Origin: Pezicula radicicola
Lineage: Eukaryota > Ascomycota > Leotiomycetes > Helotiales > Dermateaceae
DNA: 64,000 nt
Assembly: GCA_003008705.1 (NCBI GenBank)
Contig: PDUO01000056.1
Coordinates: 233,285 to 297,284 of the forward strand
Direction: 5' to 3'
Positions 22,125 to 32,479 of the stretch are shown here, one piece after another. The notes under the pieces were generated by a model, which saw nothing but the letters and a program-made list of their open reading frames with translations, was not told the DNA's origin and did not search any database. Position 1 is the first letter of the stretch, and every line of letters starts with the position of its first letter. Both the position numbers and the translations under genes were made by a program.

Positions 22125-23399
22125 ATGGCTCCATACCTTGGACTTGCTCATACAAACCCTTCAAGCTACGATAATAGCAAAGCTGAACCAACACCGCCTG
22201 CTAAAGATGAGAAAACAGCCGAAGCACTTAAAGCACAATTGCCGAAAGTTCGGTCCTTGGACGCGAATACATGTACCGTAGACGAGATCGTTGATGCCCT
22301 CAAGATCGCGGGGGGTGTTGTTATTCGCAATGCCGTCTCTCATGTTGCTCTTGATCAAATTGAGAGTGAGTTTTCTACCAAAACGAAAAAGAAACGAGTT
22401 CAAAACATTGATAAAGACTTTTAGAGGATATGCGCCCTTTTCTGAATAAAGATACGCCTTGGGAAGGTGATTTCTTTCCCAAAGAGACTCGTCGTGCATA
22501 CGGTCCCTCGGCCGCTCTCCTACCTGTGCTAAAGAATTCATTATGCACCCTCTGTACCAAGCAACGTGCAAAAAATTCCTAACTACGAAGAACTGGTTCT
22601 GGTCTGGTGATCAAAAGACCTACGCAGTCTCCAAACCGCAGATTATGAACACCGTCTGTTTTTCCATCTCCCCACGAGCTCATAAACAGCCATTGCATCG
22701 TGACGACTGGTGCTACCACGTCGTCGCAGAGAAGGCAGACGTATATCCAGAAGATCTGCAACGTGACACGGGACTTGGTTGGTTCATAGCCGCTAAAGAC
22801 GCAACATTTGAGAATGGTTGTACGCGTTTCATTCCCGGTAGTCATTTATGGGAACATGAGCGTCAGCCCGACGATGCGCTCGTATCTTATGCCGAGCTGA
22901 AAAAAGGTGATGCGTTCATGATGTTTGCTAGCTGCTACCATGGGGGTGGTGCTAATACGACTACGGACGAGGAGAGGTTGCTTTTCAGTTGTTTTATGAC
23001 ACGGGGATGGTTGAGACAAGAGGAGAATCATTATTTGGCATTTTCGAGGGAGGAGACTTTGGCCATGCCGAAGGAGGTGCAGAAGGTGGCTGGCTATGCT
23101 CTCAGTGAGCCGTACTTGGGCTGGGTAGATAGTGCGGACGTAAGTACTTTCATTGGAAGTAGGAGACCAAAGCTAATTATGGAGCTTGCAGCCTATGGTG
23201 GTTTTGGACCCTTCAGTCAAAGTAAGTGACCTCGAGAATCCCTATTATGGAACAAATTAATACTCACTGTTGCTCAGGGAAACCAAGACATGGTCACGGA
23301 TGCGGAGACAGCTATCACAGTTTGAGAATAACAATTTTGTGGCCTTGCCTTTGTAGATTGGAATACATACACAGAGAATTGTCTTTTCGAGATTTTTGA
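22125..23399 (+). pseudogene. Phytanoyl-CoA dioxygenase-like gene with one frameshift
   Basis: PhyH-family enzymes are Fe(II)/2-oxoglutarate oxygenases; fungal members often tailor secondary metabolites. The start is ATG 22125 in good context (CAATCATGGCT). Exon 1 ends with DQIEK, an intron spans about 22363-22422, and exon 2 reads DMRPFLNKDTPWEGDFFPKETRR. Near 22500 a one-base loss (or two-base gain) shifts the frame before LGRSPTCAKEFIMHPLYQ. After that the frame is clean: metal ligands are seen as HRD in QPLHRDDW and the distal His of CYHGGGANTT, with the Arg of MTRGW downstream. A last intron (23222-23277) leads to an uncertain tail. One shift in an otherwise conserved gene could also be an assembly error. 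Confidence 0.75.
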
Positions 23400-23499
23400 A
23401 TCAATACACTTACTTGACTGTGCCGCCTTGACCTAAAATAAAATCTTCAGAACCCATGTTGCGAACAAGGGAGATCTGCAAACAATCACAAGTGATACT

Positions 23500-25792
23500 C
23501 TACAAAGCTGTAAAACCTCCCTTCCCTCTCCTGACAAACTCTCTCAACACATTGTCCGTAAGTCTTGCCACATTGTTCTCGTAATTGTCCCAAGCAAGAC
23601 TGCTGTACCAATTGATAGATCCAACAGAGAAGACCCCACCGCCAGCACTCGTCTCATAAAAAGTCATGTCACTACGAACCTTGTCGCAAGTGGTCCCTAA
23701 CGTATTAACCAAAGGAAACATGATCTCCTCGTTGAAAACCCCAAACAGATCACTGTGTCCCGTGCTTGTGGCTAACAAGACCGTATTGTAAGGAGATCCG
23801 AGATCAAAATCAAGTCGATCAATCTCATCACCACTCGCTCCACCGCCGAACCCATGCACTCCAATAAGCTCGCCTTTCTCTACATTTATACCATCAAATA
23901 TCCACTTGTAAGGTCCAGATATACCTTCTTCTGTAGCTGCGTATGGCACACCCGGGCCCCTTCCACAGGCAGCACTACCAATGCCAAAAAGATAGTTCGG
24001 GGCCCTTCCACGGCTACGCCAAAGACCACCTTGATGGCCATTTAGACTGTGAATATGTTCGCCAGCGGGAAGACCGAAGGTGCGGCATCCTTGATCACCT
24101 CGTCTAACCTCCATACGCCATGGTCGGAGTGGATCTGTAACAGAAGTCCAATAGAAACCATTGCCTCCGAGATACATTATGTTCCCGCCATTCTTTGCAA
24201 ATGCACTGTATGCATTAAGAGATTCTAAAGATGGATACTCTGGATGACACCCTGTGATGATAACGTCAAAGTCTTTGATTGCTTTGTAACCGCCGATATG
24301 TAAATCGTGATCAGTGACAATGTCGTAAGGAATACCTGAACGTTCGAGGAAGCCTATCATTAAGAGGTCGGCACTGAATTCTCTAGGTCTATGAAAACCC
24401 CAATGAACATAACCGGGCCTGACATTGAGGATGGGACGCTTTGAACTCGAGAAGGTACAGCCAGAACCATCCAAATGAGCATCATACATAGAAAGTCCAA
24501 GATCAGATCTCTTGACCATGAGTTTGTAATTGTCGTCCTCGAGAATTTCCGATCCACCGGGCACCTCCATATGGGTGGGCTTACTCTCATCGTACATGCG
24601 TTCATTGGCATAAGCCAAGTAAGTAAAAGTAGAGAGAACCATTGCAACCCTGGCTTCTGATGCTCGATTTGGCCGCACAAAAAAGGTGATCATATCCCGT
24701 GTTCCATCTTTTGTTTTGACCTCAACAGCATAAGCTCCAGAATGAGCTACTGATGGAACAACGACAGAGAAGTCTGTTGTCCAGTTTGCATCATCCAGGT
24801 CGTCCTCATGGAAATGGATGGCTCCATACCCATAAGTAGCTTTTGTCCAATCTGGCTCACACCCGTCCCAGTCATACCCTTTAACAGCCCTTGTGGGAGC
24901 ATTGACTAGGATGCCATGGTGAGCAGCACCTGACTTATCAACATTCGTGTCACTGGATATCGCAGCAGAAAAGTCGTATTTTGCAATGACGGAAGTTGAC
25001 GAACCAAATGTCTTGAATGAAGGAGAGTCTAGCCTTCCGTTGAAGAAGCGTGTAGGGATCAGAGAAGACGAGACGGTACTCTCGAAGAGACCTGCAGCAA
25101 AGAGGAGAGGTACTCCACTGTTGAGCAACCCTGGGCTAGACAATATATGCTCGGTCACTTCTGCGACTGGGGTTTTCTCAGCCAAGCGGTTGATTTGCTG
25201 CACTGTTGCCGTGAACTTATGTCCAATAAGTTTGAAGTCGATTTTCAACCATCGCCAACGACGAACTACAAAGGAGCTCTGAATAACTTGAATTTTAACT
25301 CCAGTTCCCAGCCAAAACTGCAATCTTGAGTCTGTCCCTAACACCACAGCAAAGCCGCTCTTAAGAGTGATATTAAGAGTGGATATGAGTGTTTGAATAT
25401 TGTCAGCATCTAGTAGATATGGCTGAGCGTAGAATTCTGCTTCTAGGCCTTCGTTTCCACTAGCATTAAAACGTAGGTTAGACCAGTCATCTACTCGTGC
25501 GTAAGAGCCTGGACAAGCAGATTTGAAGACACCATTTGTGTGATTGCTAAAATAGGCCTCGGGAATTTCCTGTTCTTGTACTGGCGGAGCATGAGGTCCT
25601 GTGTGTCCCTGGATGAGGCGAACTAGCCGATGGGAGTAGTTAGCTTCCGTGGAGGAGACCTTGAATAGCTATCAGGACAACTGATTCACATGATGAATGT
25701 TAATAACTTCTTACCTTAACTTCAACGGTATCTCCAGGCGAAACGATCCATGGGTCTGCGTACCCGATGATTTCTGTTAACTTTTCTGACAT
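23500..25792 (-). CDS. N,N-dimethylformamidase large-subunit-like protein, intact
   Basis: Two exons (25715-25792 and 23500-25659) give about 745 residues. The start reads MSEKLTEIIGYADPWIVSPGD and after the intron VSSTEANYSHRLVRLIQG, the characteristic opening of DmfA2-like large subunits. A concanavalin/LamG-like region follows, then NYKLMVKRSDLGLSMYDAHLDGSG-type sequence with RPGYVHWGFHRPREFSADL, ITGCHPEYPS, a GGNIMYLGGNGFYW core and GVHGFGGGASGDEIDRLDFDLG near the C-terminus. In bacteria this subunit with a small partner hydrolyses N,N-dimethylformamide using mononuclear iron; I do not see a small-subunit gene here. No signal peptide is evident, so it is probably cytosolic. The natural substrate in fungi is unknown. 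Confidence 0.88.
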
Positions 25793-26090
25793 GATCTGGA
25801 ATGGAGCTTGCTAACGAAGCACAATATAACGGCAACTTTCAAATTTCACTTGTTGGCGTTATTAGGATGCCTCAAAAATTATGAATGGAGTGGAAAGTTC
25901 GAGAGCGTTGAATTAGCATACTGTTTCCCTTTAGGTTCTATAAGACTAAATAGACTTTCCGAATATTCCGGTGCCCAAGGCAAATTTCTAAGCACCATTT
26001 TCTGACATGCTCACTGCCTACCCCTACCTACAGTACCTGATATAGAGGTGAATATGCGGTAAGCTATTCCCGATTCGGTTGGTGGTGTTT

Positions 26091-26342
26091 TCAACACAAA
26101 GTAGACCTCGATTCCGTAGAAACTAGACAACTACAATACAACCCCATCTTGAACCCGTTTTCGACGTATCCCCCTTGTTTTCTGTACCCTTCGCAATTGA
26201 TCGGAGGAAGCATGGAACCTTGATCAACCGTTGGCTTCACTGAAGGCCTGTGAAATTTTACGACTGATTCGATCGAACGCTCAGAATCTAGCAAAGGTAA
26301 AAGCTGATTACCTCCGTATTTGGGGACAAAGTTCGTAAGCAC
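26091..26342 (-). pseudogene. DUF3433 N-terminal fragment, second copy
   Basis: The open frame contains GYRKQGGYVENGFKMGLYCS. Over about 80 bp (26105-26190) the DNA is nearly identical to 1716-1797 at the left end, including CAACCCCATCTTGAAC and TTTTCGACGTATCC-type stretches. Here the frame is open where the other copy has a TAG. It stops at 26091 and no downstream gene body is present, so it is a truncated duplicate of the DUF3433 5' region. Confidence 0.7.
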
Positions 26343-26559
26343 TTAACAACTCGTGATATATTACAACTGTACGGTAGGACCAGTCCATAGAAAAGGCTTG
26401 TAGAAATTTCAGCTATTATAATAATCTAGCGATAAAACTAGAGGTGAATTCTTTTGAAGTCTACCCTTCGCAGTACATGTTAAATCTCATTGGAAGCTTT
26501 AGCCACAGACTGTACTTGACAAAGCAGTTCTCAGACAATCGCGGCCTCTTCAAGGACAA

Positions 26560-27260
26560 GATCTCCCACTTTCATCATCTTCCCCCTCTACCAAGGCCTC
26601 ATTTTGGGTAGTGAAATGGCCTGATTTCAAGTCTTTGAACTTGAATGCACGAGGATGCTTCTCGCCAATGATGGACCCGTCCGTAAAAGCACCCACAAAG
26701 ATTATAGGGTTATAAAGTTATTCGCAAAAGATATGTATATCTCATCGGAATTTATGAGAACCTTCCCATTCAAGGCATTCTCCTTGGCTCGGATGCGAAA
26801 TCGGGTGCGGGAAGTCGCTGAAACCCACATCATCACACCGGACTCTTTACCTTCTTCGTTGATAGCCCAGTACATCTTAGGGTTATTTTTTGAGCGGATA
26901 TAATATCTATGATCATCGTTAACAAATCCACAAGGAGAAAATAATTCCGAGGGACTCACGTGTTTCCGCTAATGTAAATTTGTGACTTGTTCGGAATGAT
27001 GTCAATGGTATGACCACCAAGGTCGTTGAGGAGAGTGACCATGACTTTGTTTGTGAATTGTTTGGCCTGGTTAGCGTTGTTGACTGTTGTCTCAACATTC
27101 GTCGACGTGAAAGTGTACTATTCGGGACTGAGTCGTTCGAATCCCAGATTCATGGGTTGCACAGTTCGCCATCATTCATCAATGACATTGACACTTGGCG
27201 CCGCAAGCAAATATCGACTGTTATTGGTGTTAGAGCTCTGTGATAATTAGTATCTCAAGT
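26560..27260 (-). pseudogene. Unrecognised gene remnant, possibly lectin-like
   Basis: Minus-strand frames read NSRYLLAAPSVNVIDE, stop, WRTVQPMNLGFERLSPE, stop, YTFTSTNVETTVNNANQA, LNDLGGHTIDIIPNKSQIYI, a possible GTGAGT splice donor near 26960, then FVNDDHRYYIRSKNNPKMYWAIN and SRTRFRIRAKENALNG. A frameshift near 26700 leads to HPRAFKFKDLKSGHF. The YYIRSK...MYW...TRFRI pattern is reminiscent of small beta-trefoil or ricin-like fungal proteins, but I would not rely on it. Two in-frame stops and a frameshift show decay. Confidence 0.4.
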
Positions 27261-28690
27261 GATTGTTTTGACTACGTTATTTGCTGACCAGCTTGCAGTA
27301 CGCGTAAAACCCCATGGTTGAGGCCGAAGGATAAATTAGACTCAGTGAAGAAAAAAGTTGACTGAAAAATCTGGATTGATTAAGAGTACTTGAATTGATA
27401 TTGCGCTATGAGTGAGAAGTACTGAAATCTTTGTTGTTTACGAAATTGGTGCTACGCTCTCTGCTTTATATGACTGCCTACTTACGAACTTCGTTGGGTT
27501 AATTTGCGCCTCACTGTTCACATACTGCACAAAGGTTGCATATGATGTGAAAACGTAATCAAATGCCCCCAGGTTTGTGTTTTGCCTTACAGTGTGCTTC
27601 AGATACCCGATACCCGAATCGGAACCTTCGCAGACTGGAACGGAATGAAACCAGTGTTGGAGTGTAAATTTTCCAAGAGATATGTGTTGCTCTCAGCTCT
27701 CCCCAGCGGCGGTAGACCCCGATGCGAGCCGAAGCTACATTTTTCAGCTAGCCATACTACTTTAGAATTTCGCTACCGTAAAGTAACCCCGAGACTTTTA
27801 AACTGCTAGGAAAAGCTACTAATGGAAAAAGCTACTGCTGACATGCTAGTGCTGTTAGCAGCGGGGAGCCCGAAGAATGACGATCTTAAGAATGATAAGC
27901 CGAGACATCGGATCCCAATCTAGGTTGTTGTAGATCTTGTCCCATTTTGTGGAGCCTACGTAAAATGATACTTTTTGGTCACGAGATCTCTTAGGAAACT
28001 TGACTGGAAAATAAAAACAAGCTTATGTGAATTCACGGCGTGTGTTTGAATGCATGACAGAAAAGGCTAAAGATTTTAGTGTTAATGTTTTCGGATATTA
28101 CAAAGTTTATACAAAGTAACCAATCAAATGATAAATCCCAATTCTGTCCCAATGGAAACACGTCAGTGGCAAGTCAGGATTCAACTGATGCAGGCGAGGC
28201 AATAATCCCAGCAGAAGGTTACTTTCTCGTAGTAATGGTTCATTCCCATTTGCGACTTTTCAAATGACTGTGGAATGCTGTAGTTAGTCTAGCTTCCAAT
28301 TATATATGCCTTCTGACTTGATATTTTAGATGCACTATCATGCAAGCGTCTTCTGTAATTTCACAAGCTTAAGAAGTTCGTGCAAAGGTTTCAAAATGGA
28401 GGCTAAAGTATAAGTTGAAAGACTCCGAAACTGAACATAATCCTGCGACTAGGAATCTGCTATGTCGTAGACTCCAAGGTAATCTAATTAGCTCACCAAT
28501 CAACGAATTAGAAGCGAAGAATTTGAATAAGACGGGAACGTCATAAAATGCTGTGCTTAGATTCATGTGGTTAGTTGTAGTCTATCCAGAAAAGATATAA
28601 TCTCCGTGGGCATCCCGTTGTCATGGAGATATACAAATCACCATCTTTCTTTGTCGTTCTTGGTCGAATATCTCCTTACTAATTGTCAAA
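27261..28690. other. Gene-free interval upstream of Cys-repeat gene
   Basis: No coding frame with recognisable content. The last few hundred bases are presumably the promoter of the gene at 28691; the start lies in TTGTCAAAATGCC context. I see no clear TATA box. Confidence 0.4.
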
Positions 28691-30868
28691 ATGCCCCGAG
28701 TCTGGGGAGCTATTCTGATAGGGCTGGGCGTTGCCCATGCTGCATCACCTCCAGCAGTAATGGCTCCATTGTCATCAGAGCAGCAATTAAACACTGAACA
28801 GCTCGCTTTGATGCAAGGCAGTCGCAATCACTCATCAACTCCTGGCGGACAGCATGAGCTCCGAATTACTCTTGACGACATTGTTCCAACAAGTGACGAG
28901 GCAGGCAATATGAAATGTTGCCCTATTGGAACTTTCTTCGACGGCAAGGATTGCGTTTTTGCCGAATCTTCGATTTGCCCTCCAGCAAGCAAGTTCGACA
29001 ATGGTGTCTGCGTAGCAAATGAGCCTCCGAGCTGTCCTCCTGGTCTGAGATATAGCGGAAGTTCTTGTATATCCGAACAAGATCCAATATGTTCTGCAGG
29101 ATCAAATTTCAATGGGAAATCATGCATCTCGTCAGCAGATCCTTCTTGTAACCCCGGTACAATGTTCAGTGACGGATCGTGTATATCTACAAGCGGTCCA
29201 TCATGTCCTTCGGGATATAAACTAAATGGTCAGCTATGTGTTACTAGTCAGCCACCGACGTGCGCTCCTGGAAGCAGACTTGAAGGAAGGCTCTGTGCTA
29301 GTGAGAAAGAGCCAGTCTGCCCGCCGGAATTTATATTTTCGGGAGGAAGTTGTGTTTTATCAAGGCCTCCTAGCTGTCAACCAGGTTACGAGTTTGTCCA
29401 AGGGACTTGCAGTTCTACGTCTGGACCAACTTGTGCTATGGGGACAGAGTTTGACGGCCAGGTGTGTGTTGCCAAAGCTCCACCTAGATGCCAAACTGGG
29501 ACGTTTGATGGGAAACTTTGTCAAGCAACGGCACCTCCATCTTGCTCACCCGGTTGTAGATTTGATGGCAAGGTCTGTACATCATCAACTCCTCCGGCAT
29601 GCCCACCATCACAGGTTCTCACTACCGATCCCTCATCCAAGAAAGCTCGATGTTGTTTGCAAGGAATGTCGCTAGATGGTGATACTTGCGTCATAAGGCC
29701 AGATGGCGGGAAATGTCCCCCGGGCACTGTTCTGGATGGCAACAAGTGCAAATACAAACCCACAGAGGAACCAATATGCCCAACCGGAACCACCTTCAAC
29801 AAGGAGGTCTGCGTTTCTATTCAGCCACCAGCTTGTCAGCAGGGACTGATCTATAATGGCAAGATGTGCATTGCTGAAAGCGGCCCAAGCTGCCCGCCTG
29901 AGACCACCTTTGTTGGAGACTCTTGTGTTTCGTCAACTCCTCCAAAATGCCCCGCGGGCTCGACCCTGAATGGCAACCAGTGTGCATCTGGGACGCCTCC
30001 AGTTTGTCCTGCAGGCACCGTTTTCAATGGAGAGATCTGTGTGTCTTCAAGCCGCCCTGCTTGTCCCGAAGGAACAGTTTTTGATGGAAAGGTTTGTGTC
30101 CACCCGGTGCCTCCTGAGTGCAAAGGCGGCTCAACATGGAATGGAGAAGTCTGCTTCTCCCCAAAGCCACCGACTTGCCCATCCGGCACGACCTTTGATG
30201 GAAATTCCTGCATATCCCCAGGAGTACCTAAATGCGGCCCAGGATTCACATTCGATGGAAAAAATTGTGTTTCCTCTGGCCAGCCTGCTTGTCCTCCACG
30301 GACGACATATGATGGCAAGGCTTGTGTATCCGACACGAGACCTGAATGTAAAGGAGGCACTGCATTTGATGGGAAGGGTTGCACTGCTCCACCTGTCTGT
30401 CCCCAAGGGTCGACATTTGACGGGAAAACATGTATATCTGGTGGTCGTCCTCAATGCCCATCTGGGACTAGTTTTGATGGCACTACGTGTAGATCATCCT
30501 CTCAGCCATCCTGCGCTGACGGAACATCCTTCGATGGTACGTCATGTGTCTCTGAGAGTCGCCCACAGTGTCCTACAGGAACTTCATTCAATGGAGACCT
30601 TTGTGTATCAAATATGCTTCCGCAGTGCCCAGAAGGCACTGAATTTAACGGAAAGAAGTGCATCTCTTCGGAGAAGCCGCAATGCGCAGTTGGCTTAGTG
30701 TTAGATGGCACCACCTGCGTTGCAAAAGAGCGACCTCTATGTCCCGATGGAATGTCATTTGATGGAGGCAGATGCGTGACCATGTCTCACTCAGATTGTT
30801 ACAATCTGCATGTCTGCCCTTTGAATGGCGTTATGAAGACACCGGGCCCGCCACTGGCGGCCAGCTAG
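28691..30868 (+). CDS. Secreted protein of about 33 tandem 19-residue two-Cys repeats
   Basis: Single exon, 725 residues. Residues 1-18 form a signal peptide (MPRVWGAILIGLGVAHA). A 55-residue Ser/Gln-rich spacer follows, then from about residue 76 to 702 a continuous array with consensus C-P-x-G-T-x-F-D/N-G-x-x-C-V-S-x-x-x-P-x. Each 19-residue unit (57 bp) has two cysteines spaced by ten residues; only a few units vary in length (near residues 280-380). The 23-residue tail has no GPI signal or TM segment. Regular paired cysteines suggest a rod of disulphide-stapled hairpins in the extracellular space or wall. I recognise no named family; resemblance to EGF/TIL-type modules is only superficial. 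Function is unknown; an adhesin, wall-structural or effector role are all open. Confidence 0.92.
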   Translation: MPRVWGAILIGLGVAHAASPPAVMAPLSSEQQLNTEQLALMQGSRNHSSTPGGQHELRITLDDIVPTSDEAGNMKCCPIGTFFDGKDCVFAESSICPPASKFDNGVCVANEPPSCPPGLRYSGSSCISEQDPICSAGSNFNGKSCISSADPSCNPGTMFSDGSCISTSGPSCPSGYKLNGQLCVTSQPPTCAPGSRLEGRLCASEKEPVCPPEFIFSGGSCVLSRPPSCQPGYEFVQGTCSSTSGPTCAMGTEFDGQVCVAKAPPRCQTGTFDGKLCQATAPPSCSPGCRFDGKVCTSSTPPACPPSQVLTTDPSSKKARCCLQGMSLDGDTCVIRPDGGKCPPGTVLDGNKCKYKPTEEPICPTGTTFNKEVCVSIQPPACQQGLIYNGKMCIAESGPSCPPETTFVGDSCVSSTPPKCPAGSTLNGNQCASGTPPVCPAGTVFNGEICVSSSRPACPEGTVFDGKVCVHPVPPECKGGSTWNGEVCFSPKPPTCPSGTTFDGNSCISPGVPKCGPGFTFDGKNCVSSGQPACPPRTTYDGKACVSDTRPECKGGTAFDGKGCTAPPVCPQGSTFDGKTCISGGRPQCPSGTSFDGTTCRSSSQPSCADGTSFDGTSCVSESRPQCPTGTSFNGDLCVSNMLPQCPEGTEFNGKKCISSEKPQCAVGLVLDGTTCVAKERPLCPDGMSFDGGRCVTMSHSDCYNLHVCPLNGVMKTPGPPLAAS

Positions 30869-31487
30869 AACTATGACCATTGAGGTTGCAGACGACTTCA
30901 GGCGACTGTTTTGCCAGTGGCCAGACTGACCGAATTCGGCAATATTCGGTGGTAATACAGACAAGAAATGGTTGGCCGGTGTGTCAATTTGTTGATTTAA
31001 TATCTTGATTTTGGAAGCAGCTGAAGTTAATTTTCCTTTGTCAAATGAAACGGTTACAGGGAGAAATATTAGTGTTGTATTCTGTGTTCTGTAAAGGGTA
31101 AAGATAGCCCGAGGTCGAACTGCTTGCTATATGTAGTAGCTAAGCGAGCTTAACCCTAGAAATATCCGTAGTCACAGAACAATTAATTTTAACACACCCC
31201 TAAAAATACATGGCCTTAACCTACAGTAACGTGTATCTCCATTCTAATTTTATTTGCAATGCAAAACGACAGTGATGCCGGGTTAGGAGGGTGGATCGCA
31301 ACCGGAATAGACTTCCTAATTGTGTTCTCGATCGATGAGGCTCCTCAAAGTGTGTAATCATCGCGGCTTCGACGTCTTGGTTTGTACGTACAACTATTGC
31401 ATTTGCTTACTCGCTGAAGTGTTTATGCAAGGATATCTAGAATTATTAGAGATAGAGGTGGTATATAGTGTTTATACTTATAGACTA

Positions 31488-31961
31488 CAGTACTAGACAA
31501 TTAAAAAGGGCCCAAGGCTAGATTTACACTAAAATTTGCGATTTTACTAGGTTTCTCTATTTAATTTACTTAGCTTATTTAAAACTAATCGTTTTAAAAC
31601 TTAAGGAATATATAGTAATTTATAAAATCTCTAATTCCTCTTTTCTAAATTTTGTATATCTTATGTTATTGTGTTAGTATATATATTTACTTCTAGAGGT
31701 TGTAGAAAACTAGCTTTTTTTGCCGAATTTATATATAAAAATCGTACGAGTCTTAGTAGTTAATATTTGCGATAGAATATTAATATAATAACATAAGATA
31801 ATTAAAATATAACTTATAGAAGGTAAATTTCAACTTCAAATAAGTAAGTACTATATATAATTTTTATATATAGAAATATTAGATTAGGAGATATTTTAAA
31901 GTGGTTAGGTGAGTTTTTGCGGTAAAACACCGGTTGGGCCCTTTTTAATTGTTGGTCACTG
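31488..31961. mobile_element. 474-bp MITE with Tc1/mariner-like inverted ends
   Basis: Both termini begin CAGT and share about 28 bp, with the core ACAATTAAAAAGGGCCCAA identical in inverted orientation. The element is flanked on both sides by TA (31486-31487 and 31962-31963), the expected target duplication of Tc1/mariner elements. The interior is AT-rich and non-coding, so it is non-autonomous. Confidence 0.85.
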
Positions 31962-32091
31962 TATTATATTAAAGTAACAAAGTAAATAAGCATCGCTTAG
32001 TTATAGAGTATAACTTAAAGTAACACTACAGCCACATTTAAGTCTAATATATAAAGGATTCTCACTAAAGTTTATTTCCCTACTTAAACAT

Positions 32092-32125
32092 GTGCTGACG
32101 AGTTCATAAGTCGCTTAAATCCATG
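32092..32125 (+). repeat. Isolated copy of the 21-kb element terminus
   Basis: TGTGCTGACGAGTTCATAA followed by TCGCTTAAAT closely matches TGTGCCGACGATTTCATAA and TCGCTTAAT at 21070-21098. I found no inverted partner nearby, so it may be a solo end or a heavily eroded element within the gene-free stretch 30869-32479. Confidence 0.6.
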
Positions 32126-32479
32126 AATCCGTTCTGACTTCATGAGTCAATCTATACCCACTTTTCCTTAGGGAATTGGCCTAAGTAACCGCTTAACTGT
32201 GTAAGGATTCTGCCTAAAGTCGACCTAGATTTATATCCTGCTCAATCGCGGAGTACACGCAAGCTGCTACTGCGGGGTAAAATAATCGGCCCGGGAAATG
32301 CTCCAAGGATGGGGTGTTCGCAATTGCGGGGCAATGCATTCAAGTTCAAGTGTTCGTACCTTGGTGGAATTCGCGCCATTACTTGTTGTTATAATATATG
32401 TATAGATATATATACTGACGTGCTATTAGGACTGTAATCAACTACCTCGAATTAACTCTCGGTACTTAGTTCTCTTGAA

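Noticed and set aside
29851..30384. Long minus-strand open frames (up to 177 codons) across the Cys-repeat gene
   Set aside because: They are shadows of the repeat: the antisense of a 57-bp periodic coding unit stays open and repeats PSKxVPxGQxG. No start context or independent domain.
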